A DNA stretch of 64,000 bases. It comes from JAAYTY01 sp964569245. GTDB lineage: Bacteria; Fermentibacterota; Fermentibacteria; Fermentibacterales; Fermentibacteraceae. The notes under the pieces were generated by a model, which searched no databases, was not told the DNA's origin, and was given only the letters and a program-made list of their open reading frames with translations. Shown piece after piece: positions 1 to 8,300 of the stretch; within the stretch, counting starts at the first letter, position 1; each line of letters starts with the position of its first letter. Location of the stretch: NCBI GenBank assembly GCA_964569245.1, contig CAZMTK010000001.1, positions 1-64,000 of the forward strand, written 5' to 3'. The translations under genes and the position numbers were made by a program.

Positions 1-170
1 GGCGTCCCGCTCCAAATTCATTCCATACTGCAGCTCGGAGCGGTGCCTCGAGGGAGACCGGCCTGCGGTGCTGATTCGGATCTGACCGAATCCCTTGCCC
101 TGGAACCACCTGAGTCAGGATATTCTCGCTGCTGTGCCATGGACCGGTGACATCTGGCAGGGGGATAGCT

Positions 171-1337
171 GTGAATTCTCTCATGCTGATCGGCGTCATT
201 GCTCTTCTCATCTCGTTCGCATCATGGGCCCAGGGGCCGGACTACGCCTTGCCCGGACCGTGGGGGTACGATTCTCTCTTCTGCGACATACCCGGCCAGG
301 GGGAGACGATGACCGCCTCTCTCATCTATTTCCCGTGGCAGTCAGGGGCCGTGCCCCCCGGGGCCGGTCAGTGCCCGGTAGTGGCGTTCGGACACGGATG
401 GAATCTCTCGATAGACCATTACTACAGCTACTGCCGCCACCTGGCTTCCTGGGGATACGTAGTTGCCCTGCCCACGATCTCCAATCCCCTCTTCAACCCC
501 GAACACGACAGGAGGGCGAACTGCCTCGTGATGTCCGCGAGATACGCTGCCGCTCTCGGCGGGCAGAGCGGGCATGTGCTGGAGGGCCGCATCGACAGGG
601 ACAACTGGTCGCTTGTCGGGCACAGCATGGGAGGCAGCCTGTCGGTCCTCGCGGCCGACCTGTTCGGCCCAGCCCTGGGTGACACTCTCAGAGCCGTCGT
701 GTCGTTCAGCGGCCCCCAGTCCGACCCCGAATGCTGGGGCGCCGACGTCATCGCGCCCAAGCTGATCCTCGAGGGCACCGAGGACGGCATCGTACCCTGG
801 CAGGACGTGCATTCGCAGGTGTGGGCCGACATGCCGGCCCCTGGCGCCTTCGCCGTGATCGAAGGGGCCAGCCACTGCTACTTCATGGACTACTCGACCT
901 GGCTCGAGGAGATGTTCGACGGCGAACCGACCATCTCGCGCGCCGCCCAGCAGGAGATCGCCAGGCTGTACACGACAGCTCTCCTCGAGCGGTTCCAGCA
1001 TGGAGACACCTCGGAGTGGAACTTCCAGTTCTGCTACGGCGACTCTCTCCAGTACGACCCGGCCATGTATCTGGTCGAAATCCGCTGGGAGCCGTCGGGC
1101 TGCCCGCCAGAACAGCCTTCCGGGAACGCGCTCTCCGTGTCTCCCAATCCTTTCACGGTCTGCTGCAGCATACGGGGCGATCCGGATCAGGCGACGGTTC
1201 TGGATCTCGCAGGGAGAGTCGTAGCCAGCCTCGACATCCCGGGCGAGTGGACACCTGTGCCGGAGCTCCCCCAGGGCGTCTACTGCCTCGTCCCACGCAA
1301 CGGAAGGCCTGCCGTCAAGCTCGTGCTCGCAAGGTGA
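171..1337 (+). CDS. Secreted alpha/beta hydrolase with C-terminal sorting domain
   Basis: Exported alpha/beta-hydrolase of the chlorophyllase/dienelactone-hydrolase/PET-hydrolase-like group, probably an esterase or lipase of unknown substrate. A hydrophobic signal peptide (about residues 4-20) leads into the catalytic domain. The nucleophile elbow GHSMGG carries the catalytic Ser, EGTEDGIVP is the usual acid loop, and GASHCYF supplies the likely catalytic His. The last ~75 residues have the Por/type IX sorting pattern: SPNPF, then VLDLAGRVV, then a GVYCLV strand near the end. I chose the GTG at 171 because AGGGGG at 159-164 sits 6 bases upstream; an in-frame ATG at 147 has no such site. No operon partner is visible; the next gene is a tRNA. 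Confidence 0.8.
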   Translation: MNSLMLIGVIALLISFASWAQGPDYALPGPWGYDSLFCDIPGQGETMTASLIYFPWQSGAVPPGAGQCPVVAFGHGWNLSIDHYYSYCRHLASWGYVVALPTISNPLFNPEHDRRANCLVMSARYAAALGGQSGHVLEGRIDRDNWSLVGHSMGGSLSVLAADLFGPALGDTLRAVVSFSGPQSDPECWGADVIAPKLILEGTEDGIVPWQDVHSQVWADMPAPGAFAVIEGASHCYFMDYSTWLEEMFDGEPTISRAAQQEIARLYTTALLERFQHGDTSEWNFQFCYGDSLQYDPAMYLVEIRWEPSGCPPEQPSGNALSVSPNPFTVCCSIRGDPDQATVLDLAGRVVASLDIPGEWTPVPELPQGVYCLVPRNGRPAVKLVLAR

Positions 1338-1498
1338 CAGCGAAGGGGCGGCCTGCTTCCGCAGCGGTTCCGACAAGCCCGGATCGGGCGGATGGAAGCT
1401 GCAGCGCAGAGCAGGGTTGCGAGATTTCTCCACCCTGCCTGGCAGCGGATTGAGCGGGTTTCTCAAGCATCTTCAACCTGATGCCGGCCAGGGGAGGG

Positions 1499-1527
1499 TG
1501 GACCTGGGGGGCCGGCGGGCGTATTTT
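1499..1527 (+). promoter_or_regulatory. Putative sigma-70-type promoter of tRNA-Cys
   Basis: TGGACC (1499-1504) and TATTTT (1522-1527) are separated by 17 bases and lie about 19 bases before the mature tRNA-Cys 5' end. Both boxes are imperfect, so this is a positional inference. The rest of 1338-1545 shows nothing else I can name. Confidence 0.4.
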
Positions 1528-1545
1528 CGCGACTCGAAAGTCCGG

Positions 1546-1620
1546 GGCGGCGTAGCCAAGTGGTAAGGCAGCGGATTGCAAATCCGTCATTCAGCGGTTC
1601 GAATCCGCTCGCCGCCTCCA
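1546..1620 (+). tRNA. tRNA-Cys (anticodon GCA)
   Basis: The acceptor stem GGCGGCG pairs with CGCCGCC, the anticodon loop is TTGCAAA with anticodon GCA, the T-loop is TTCGAAT, the discriminator is T (usual for Cys), and CCA is encoded. cysS lies 12 kb downstream. Confidence 0.95.
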
Positions 1621-1654
1621 GGACAGCCGATACCCGCGATCCGGAGCTTCAAGT

Positions 1655-1801
1655 ATGAGAGCATCCCCGAGGCGCATCGTGTCGATCGTGCTCATCGCCG
1701 TCTCGACGGCGATGATCGCAGCCGGGTACCTGGCCGGCGATCCCTCTCTCATCCTCCGCAAGGCCGTGACGATATGCCTCGAGTGCATCGGAGTGGGATG
1801 A
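1655..1801 (+). CDS. Small CXXC membrane peptide (CD1871A-like)
   Basis: A 48-residue protein with a basic N-terminus, one transmembrane segment (about residues 8-28) and a C-terminal ICLECIGVG motif with a CxxC pair. This matches the small CD1871A-type CXXC family known from Clostridia, found beside a polyferredoxin-like membrane protein and a TlpA-like thioredoxin, as here. Its stop overlaps the next start as ATGA (1798-1801), so the two genes are translationally coupled. The role is not established for the family; a redox or metal-binding partner of the next two proteins is an inference. The family match is from memory of the motif. Confidence 0.75.
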   Translation: MRASPRRIVSIVLIAVSTAMIAAGYLAGDPSLILRKAVTICLECIGVG

Positions 1802-2667
1802 CCAGGGCGGGCATGATTGCGCTCCGCCAGCGCCTAGTGCAGCTTTCCTCCGCTCTGGCGGCCAACGCCTGGCTGCAGGGCTGGGTCGAGAAGGGCATCT
1901 ACACCGGCCCGACGAAGGTCGCCTGCTTCCCGGGCCTGCAGTGCTACAGCTGTCCTTCCAGCATCGCCTCCTGTCCGCTGGGCTCCCTCCAGAGCCTCCT
2001 CGCATCGCCGGGTCCCTTGCTGGGCGCACTGGGCGGCGCAGAAGCCACTACCGCTCTCGCCGTGCTCGGCTCGATCCTCGTGGTAGGATTCCTCGCAGGC
2101 CGATTCGCCTGTTCGCACATCTGCCCGTTCGGCCTGCTCCAGGACCTCCTCCACATGATTCCCGCCCCGCGCCTCCGCCTTCCAGGAGGCCTGGAGAGGG
2201 CGAGATTCGCCGTTCTCGCCGTGTTCGTCGCGGGGCTGCCGGTCCTTCTGAGGCCGGGGCCCGGGCTGCCGGGCGATCCCTGGTTCTGCAAGGCCGTCTG
2301 CCCCGCCGGGACCGTGACCGGCGGCTGGCCCTTCGCCGCATGGGAAGGCGGCGAGACTCTCAGGCTGGGCTTCATCTTCGCCTGGAAGTCGGCGATCGCG
2401 GTGCTTGTGATCCTGTGGTCCGTCACCACCAGCAGACCGTTCTGCAGGACGCTGTGCCCCCTCGGTGCAGCCTGGGGGCTCGCCGGACGGGTGTCCCTCT
2501 TCCGGATGACTGTGGACCGGTCCTGCATCCGCTGCGGCAAGTGCAGGGAGGTCTGCCCCGTGGAAATCGAGATCTGGCGGGATCCGTCCTCCTCGAGCTG
2601 CATCAGGTGCGGCAGGTGCATCCCCGCCTGCCCTGTCTCCGCGATAAGGAACGGCCCTGCAGGATGA
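1798..2667 (+). CDS. Membrane 4Fe-4S polyferredoxin-like protein (NapH/YccM-like)
   Basis: A 289-residue membrane protein with several transmembrane helices and many Cys motifs: CFPGLQCYSCPSS near the N-terminus, CSHICPFG, CKAVCPAG and CRTLCPLG at membrane borders, then two ferredoxin-type clusters CIRCGKCREVCP and CIRCGRCIPACP at the C-terminus. The family passes electrons across the membrane (NapH, MauN and RnfB relatives). It sits between the CXXC peptide and the TlpA-like protein with ATGA overlaps at both ends, which suggests a three-part module moving reducing equivalents to an extracytoplasmic thioredoxin. The start is the ATG at 1798; the frame is open upstream but that part overlaps the tRNA and the small gene. 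Confidence 0.85.
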   Translation: MTRAGMIALRQRLVQLSSALAANAWLQGWVEKGIYTGPTKVACFPGLQCYSCPSSIASCPLGSLQSLLASPGPLLGALGGAEATTALAVLGSILVVGFLAGRFACSHICPFGLLQDLLHMIPAPRLRLPGGLERARFAVLAVFVAGLPVLLRPGPGLPGDPWFCKAVCPAGTVTGGWPFAAWEGGETLRLGFIFAWKSAIAVLVILWSVTTSRPFCRTLCPLGAAWGLAGRVSLFRMTVDRSCIRCGKCREVCPVEIEIWRDPSSSSCIRCGRCIPACPVSAIRNGPAG

Positions 2668-3479
2668 GCCGGTCTCTCTCGCGCCTGCTCTGGATCCCGC
2701 TCCTCGCACTGCTCCTGGTGCCCGTGTTCAGACATCTCGCCATGTACAGCCGGGCGGAGGGAGGAGGGGACTGGACGCTCCTCCAGGGCCTCGGTGCGCT
2801 GGACAGCGCGCTTGCCGCTGCGTCGGGCAGGCCGGTCCTCCTGAACTTCTGGGCGACATGGTGCAACCCGTGCGTCGCTGAGCTCCCTCTGGTCGAGGCG
2901 GCGGCCGACTCGGCAGGAGACGGGGCGGTCGTCCTCGCGGTCTCCATCGGAGATCCCTCGCTGGAAGAGGTCAGGCGTTTCCTCGAAACGGCGAACACGG
3001 GGCTGACGGTGATATGGCTGGATGCGGAGGACGCCTCGGCCGTCTCGGAGAGGTACGGCCTGCCCGACGCAGTACCCGTGACGATCGTTCTGGACCCCGA
3101 TGGAATGGAGTCCGCCCGCGCAGTGGGCGCGAGGGACGTCGGCTGGTTCGCCGGGCGGCTGGCGGCGGCCTCGGCTGCAGGAGCAGGACTGTACTCGACG
3201 CCAACCCCGAGCGAAGGGAGAGTCCATGTGAATGTCGTCGGCGGCAGGTCGGACAGCCTGGCCCTGGCCCTGGAGGCGGAGGCCGTCCGGCTCGCGGGCA
3301 GCGACAACGTGGCTTTCTTCGATCCTTCCGTGCCCGAGGACAGCTCCGCCGCAGCTGCGCTGTTCCTCCCGCTCGACGGCCTACCCTATGCCCAGCCCTG
3401 CTATGGAGGCGCATGCGGCCGCCCCGTCAGGGATCCTGCGGAGCTGGAAGGTGCCCTCGCGAGGCTCGCGCAGCCCTGA
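2664..3479 (+). CDS. TlpA-like membrane-anchored thioredoxin
   Basis: A 271-residue protein with an uncleaved signal/anchor helix (about residues 7-25) and a thioredoxin fold whose active site is WCNPC (Cys67/Cys70). The cis-Pro region is DAVPVTIVLDPDG. The last ~80 residues form an extra region ending in PYAQPCYGGACGRP, with two more Cys that could make a second redox pair. TlpA/ResA proteins reduce disulfides outside the cytoplasm, for example in cytochrome c maturation. Coupling to the polyferredoxin-like protein by ATGA suggests the electron source. Confidence 0.82.
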   Translation: MSRSLSRLLWIPLLALLLVPVFRHLAMYSRAEGGGDWTLLQGLGALDSALAAASGRPVLLNFWATWCNPCVAELPLVEAAADSAGDGAVVLAVSIGDPSLEEVRRFLETANTGLTVIWLDAEDASAVSERYGLPDAVPVTIVLDPDGMESARAVGARDVGWFAGRLAAASAAGAGLYSTPTPSEGRVHVNVVGGRSDSLALALEAEAVRLAGSDNVAFFDPSVPEDSSAAAALFLPLDGLPYAQPCYGGACGRPVRDPAELEGALARLAQP

Positions 3480-4473
3480 GATATCCGTAGCCCTGCCGTT
3501 CAGGGACGCGGAGCCGTGGATCGGCGGAGCTCTCGAATCGCTGCGCTCGCAGACACTAGAGGACTTCGAGGTCCTGATGGTGGACGACGGCTCGTCCGAC
3601 GGCGGTGCGTCCATCGCCGCCTCGTTCGCGTCGCAGGACCGGAGGTTCAGGCTTGTCTCGACGCCGTCTCCGGGAATAGCTGCCTCGCTCAACCACGCCA
3701 TCGCCCTGGCGAGGGGAGTGTGGATCGCACGTCTCGACGCAGACGACGAGTGCCACCCTCGCAGGCTGGAGGCCCAGCTCGGGCTGGCCCGCTCGCTGGG
3801 TTCGGAAACCGTTGTATCGTGCCTGGTGCGATGCACAGGCGAGGTGGCCGAGGGCTGGCGCCTCTACGAGGAATGGGTCAACTCCCTTGTACTGCACGAG
3901 GAGATAGAGAAGGCGATGTTCGTCGAGAGCCCCGTTCCGCACCCGACAGCGTTCTTCGCGAGGGACACGGTTCTGGATGCGGGCGGATACTCCGACGGCC
4001 CCTTCCCCGAGGACTACGAGCTCTGGCTCAGGCTCTGGTCCAGAGGGACGAGGTTCCGGAAGGTTCCCGAGGTTCTCCTCGACTGGCGCGAGAGGCCCGA
4101 CAGGCTCTCCAGGACGAGCGATCGCTACTCTACGGACGCCTTCTTCTCCCTCAAGGCCCGCTACATAGGCCGGGCTCCACTGGTGCAGGGGCGCAGCAGA
4201 GTGCTCCTCTGGGGCGCAGGCCCCTGGGGCAGAAGGTTCTCCGACATGCTGTCACGAGAGGGCTTCTCCGTGGAAGCCTTCGTTGACGTGAACCCGAGGA
4301 GGATCGGCGGCACTGTCCGGGGCCGGCCCGTGGTGCCTCCGGAGAGTCTGCCCGGCATGAGGGGCATCCCTGTACTTGTCTGCGTGAGGTCCCGCGGAGC
4401 GCGCGAGGAGATAACATCTGCGCTCACCGGAATGGGCTTCGAGGAGGGGGCCGACTTCCTCCTCTGCACCTGA
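3451..4473 (+). CDS. Family 2 glycosyltransferase with C-terminal Rossmann-like domain
   Basis: The N-terminal GT-A domain has the GT2 pattern: ISVALPFRD, VDDGSSDGG for nucleotide binding, LDADDECHP as the DXD-type metal site, and FPEDYELWLRL as the acceptor/base region. From about residue 235 a second domain (VLLWGAGPWGRRFS then VEAFVDVNP) looks like the Rossmann-like sugar-modifying domain seen in PglD-like or CoA-binding proteins. I chose GTG 3451 because GGAG lies 7 bases upstream; ATG 3403 is an alternative that would overlap the TlpA gene by 77 bases. Acceptor and sugar cannot be told from sequence. Confidence 0.8.
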   Translation: MPSRGSRSPEISVALPFRDAEPWIGGALESLRSQTLEDFEVLMVDDGSSDGGASIAASFASQDRRFRLVSTPSPGIAASLNHAIALARGVWIARLDADDECHPRRLEAQLGLARSLGSETVVSCLVRCTGEVAEGWRLYEEWVNSLVLHEEIEKAMFVESPVPHPTAFFARDTVLDAGGYSDGPFPEDYELWLRLWSRGTRFRKVPEVLLDWRERPDRLSRTSDRYSTDAFFSLKARYIGRAPLVQGRSRVLLWGAGPWGRRFSDMLSREGFSVEAFVDVNPRRIGGTVRGRPVVPPESLPGMRGIPVLVCVRSRGAREEITSALTGMGFEEGADFLLCT

Positions 4474-4483
4474 GCAGCGGGCC

Positions 4484-4512
4484 TTTACACCCGCCCGGCC
4501 ATTGCGAATATC
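4484..4512 (+). promoter_or_regulatory. Possible promoter of the partner-switching genes
   Basis: TTTACA (4484-4489) lies 17 bases before AATATC (4507-4512), in the 79-base gap before the STAS gene. The -35 is good and the -10 poor, so this is tentative. Confidence 0.3.
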
Positions 4513-4552
4513 CCCGCGTACACGGCGGAAGAATCTGACGGGAGGTTCAGCC

Positions 4553-4903
4553 TTGAAGATCCAGGAGAGCATCAAGGACGGCGTTACGATCATCAAGCTG
4601 AGTGGAAAGCTCATCAGCGGCCCCGAGCTCGTGGGGCTGAAGACTGCCTTCCAGAACACCGTGAACCAGGACAGGCACAAGAAAGTCCTGCTGGACCTCG
4701 GGGACGTCTCCTGGATGGACAGCTCCGGCCTCGGAGTGATCGTCTCAGGGCACACCACCATCCGCAGGGCCGGCGGCGAGATGAAGATCCTCAACGCAAC
4801 GAAGAAGATCCACGAACTCTTCATCATAACGAAGCTCATCACCGTCTTCGATACCTTCCACAGCGAGACCGAGGCCCTCGCCAGCTTCCAGGACAAGGCG
4901 TGA
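4553..4903 (+). CDS. Anti-anti-sigma factor (STAS domain)
   Basis: A 116-residue single STAS domain. The phospho-acceptor region DLGDVSWMDSSGLG contains the conserved Ser that the partner kinase phosphorylates in SpoIIAA/RsbV. Unphosphorylated STAS antagonists bind the HATPase anti-sigma factor and free the sigma factor or other target. The start is TTG 4553, with GGAGG (4541-4545) 7 bases upstream; the longer in-frame ATG at 4502 has no ribosome-binding site. The stop overlaps the next gene as GTGA, so antagonist and kinase are coupled. With the next two genes this forms a full switch: antagonist, kinase and phosphatase. Confidence 0.9.
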   Translation: MKIQESIKDGVTIIKLSGKLISGPELVGLKTAFQNTVNQDRHKKVLLDLGDVSWMDSSGLGVIVSGHTTIRRAGGEMKILNATKKIHELFIITKLITVFDTFHSETEALASFQDKA

Positions 4904-5313
4904 AGCCGATAGTAGTAAGCGTTCCGAGCCTGGAGGTCTTCCTGGAGCCCCTGCAGGTGTTCGTGGAGAGAGTCGGTGCCATCGCCGGAGTCGAGGACGA
5001 CGAGCTGACCTCCCTTTCGATAGCGGTCATAGAGATCGTGAAGAACGGCATGGAGCACGGGAACGGAATGGACGGGGACAAGCCCGTAACGATTCGCATG
5101 GAGGCCCTCCCGGGCCGACTGCAGATACAGGTGGAGGACCAGGGGAGGTGGGTCCCCCGCGAGCAGATCGGCTACAAGCCGGCCGAGGGCGAGGAGATCT
5201 TCTCCGACAGGGGCCGCGGCATCCTGATAGCGAGGAATCTCGCCAGGTGGGTCGAGTTCGGCCTCACCGAGGACGGGAGAACCCAGGCCACTCTGGTCTG
5301 GCCGCTCACCTGA
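4900..5313 (+). CDS. Anti-sigma factor / serine kinase (RsbW/SpoIIAB-like HATPase)
   Basis: A 137-residue GHKL ATPase domain. The N-box is IAVIEIVKNGMEHGN, the G1-like box is VEDQGRWV, and the G2 region is DRGRGILIARNLARW, matching RsbW/SpoIIAB-type kinases. These bind and inhibit a sigma factor or other target and phosphorylate the STAS antagonist. The G1 box has QGR where DxGxG is usual, a modest departure that may reflect a divergent family. The GTG start sits inside the STAS stop codon, and the phosphatase gene follows after 1 base. No sigma factor gene is visible nearby, so the target is unknown. Confidence 0.88.
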   Translation: MKPIVVSVPSLEVFLEPLQVFVERVGAIAGVEDDELTSLSIAVIEIVKNGMEHGNGMDGDKPVTIRMEALPGRLQIQVEDQGRWVPREQIGYKPAEGEEIFSDRGRGILIARNLARWVEFGLTEDGRTQATLVWPLT

Positions 5314-5314
5314 C

Positions 5315-8300
5315 TTGGACAGGCTCAGGCTTCACCTGGCCGTCGAGAGCCGAGCCTTCCCCAGCGGACTCGACGACATCCTCAGAAGCGACCTTGAGCG
5401 CATGTCGCCTCCGTCGTGGGCCGACGGCATCAGGCTCGTCGGTCCCGACGACCAGGCAGACGCGGTGGTCATGCTCTTCAACCTGGAGCCGTCCGACCGC
5501 ATGCGCCGCGTCTTCTTCAGCAGCTTCCGCAGGGCCGTCCCGATCGCGGGGCTATGTCTGGGAGAGCCCTCGACCGCCGACAGCATCTACTCCCGCCTCA
5601 GGGAGTGGGGCTCCTGGTGGGTCTTCACAACGGCGCAGGATGCCCGCGCGATCGCATCCGGCCCGCTGCAGAGATGGCTGAGGCAGGTAGAGAGGGACTC
5701 TTCGCCCTTTCCGTCGGGCGACGACCTGCTCGCAAGCTACGGCCCCGTGGACGAGGACAAGATAGATTCGCGGAGCCTGGAACTCGCCGAGGACGTGCTG
5801 ATGAGGCGCGGATTCGTATGTCTCAGCGGCCCGCTCGGCTCGGGGAAGACCACACTGGCGCGGTACCTGCTCTCCAGGGCGTCCGACGAGGGCTTGAACC
5901 CGGTGGAGGTGATCTCCGCAGACCTGGACTCCACCGCCGTGGAGTCCCTGCTCACCGGACCCGAGGACTGCGCGGTCTTCTTCGACCTCGACACGCTGAG
6001 GAGGTTCACGGACCTCTGGTCGAGCTACGTCTGGACAGTTGCGCTATCGCTCATGATAAGGGCCACCGAGTCGAGGAGGCGCCTCGTCCTGGCATCGTCC
6101 TCGCCCCGCATAGAAGCCATCTTCGAGACCTACGGCGACGCGCACGTCACCCTGCCCGGACCCTCCGAGAAGCGCGGCTGGAGGCTCGAGCAGGGCAGGT
6201 CGGCGCGAAGGAGGCTGCTGAAGCTCGACCCGCTCGATCTCGCCGAGCACGTCCTCCTGGCCGCGTTCGATCCCGTCATCCCCGAGAGCATGTTCAAGGC
6301 GTCCCTCTCCGGGCTGTGGGAGAGGCTGAGCATCCTGGAGAGGAGGCGCTTCCCCTCGGCCCGCGATCTGGAGGAGATGTACGAGGGGTCCTTCGCATCT
6401 CGCGGCGAGGCGCCGTTCAGGCGTGTGCGCATAGCCGGGGAGATGAACATCGTTGCGGGGGACGCCCTGCTCATGGCGGCCATAGACGAGGTGTTCGAGG
6501 AGCTCGTGAGGAAGCGGAGCAGGGTCATACACGCGCTCGGAGACGAGCTGCTGAACTCGCCCGAGCCTCGAGTCAGGAAGGCCGGGATCGTGCTCGCCCA
6601 CTTCTACCGCTCCCTCTCGGACGAGGACAGGGCGACCCTTCTCCACTCCACCGCGAGGGAGCAGGATCACGGCATCCTTCTCGACACCCTGACCGTCCTC
6701 CTGCGCAGTCCGAAGCATGCAGACGACCCCCTGCTGAGTCTCGCCGAGTCCATAGCCGCGGACGACTCTCCGGACAGGCGCCGTGCGCTGGCAGAGGTCT
6801 GCGCCTCCCTCTGGGCCAGGTCGGACGCCCGCATGGCCGCCATCCTCGACGCCCTCTCCAGGGATCCGGTCCCCGACGTAAGGGCATCGCTCATGAGAGG
6901 GATAGCGATGTGGGGCGGCACGGAGGATCCCGGGGGGTACTGCGCCCGCCTGATCCACGATCCGTCCATCAGGGTGAGAACCCAGGCCATGGTCTATCTG
7001 GGCGGAAGGTTCCCCAGGCTGAACCGGGACGAGATGGCCGTCGTGGACGAGGCTCTATCGGAAGGCGACGGCAGGATACTCAGAAGCCTCGCATGGGGGC
7101 TCCTGACAAGGGAGACCGAGGAGTTCTCCACCGAGTTCACCGACCTCCTCTGGGTGATACTGGACAGGATGCCCCCCGGGGGCAGGGGCCTCGTGGCCAG
7201 GCAGGTCGGAGGACGCCTCAGGTACTTCGACATGGACGTAAGAAGGGCCCTAGTCTCGAACCTCGAGGAGGAGGACAGGACAGCGGTCGTACTCTGTCTG
7301 CTCATGAACTACTCGTGGCTGACGGCGGAGGAGTCGCAGAAGCTTTGGAGCCTGGTCTCGGACAGGATCGCCGGAGACATGAACTTCGCCTCGCTTGTCC
7401 TCAGGTACTTCAGCTCATTCGAGCCGGCCCGCAGGTCCAGCCTGGTCAGGTCGGTGCTGACGGCGGAGGCGTACAGCGGCAGGGAGGCGCTCAGCCAGCT
7501 CATAGGACGCGCGAGGTGGGACCTTGCCGAGACGGCCCTCGAAGTCTCGCGGTCGATCACGGGAACGGGCACTCCGGAGGAGAGATCGAGGCTGGCCTGG
7601 TTCGTCATCTGGAACCTCGACCTCTTCGACGGCGAGGGCTTGGAGCTGGTCGGGCGGATGCTGGAGGACGAGTCGCCCCTGGTCCGCTCCTCGCTAGCGA
7701 GGGCGATGCTCAAGCAGGGCGTGGCGGACGGAGACCTGGACTGGGTCCTGCCCGTCCTCGCATCGGACTCCGAGAGGTCCGTTCGAGCGGTCGCCGGCGA
7801 GGCGATCGGAAAGCTCGCGCCAGGCCTTTCCACCCAGGGTTCCGAGGCGCTCGAGAGGCTCCTGTCGGATCCCGAGCCATCCGTCAGGTCGCGCACTCTC
7901 TGGGGGGTGGTGGAATCGGTGACGCTCCCGGCTCCGGCAAAGCTCCAGCGGCTTTCCCGGATGCTCTCCGACCCCTCCCCCGGCGTGCACAGGGAGATCG
8001 CAGCCATGCTGAAGGAGTATTCCGACCTGCTCTCGGATCCGGGTGCGCCCGAGCTGGTCTCCGAGCTCCTTTCGGACCCCGACGAGAAGACCAGGATCGA
8101 GACTGCCAGGCTGGTGACTGCGACACCAGGCCTCATATCGGCCGAGGCCGTCAGGAAGAGGCTGCCGGACCTTCTGCTCGACAGGGGGACCTCCGGTGCG
8201 ACCATCATCGACGAGCTGAGCACAGCCAGGGAGATCCAGAAGGAGTTCCTGCCGGACTCCCCACCCCGGCTGGAGTCCTATGACATCGAGTTCTACTACA

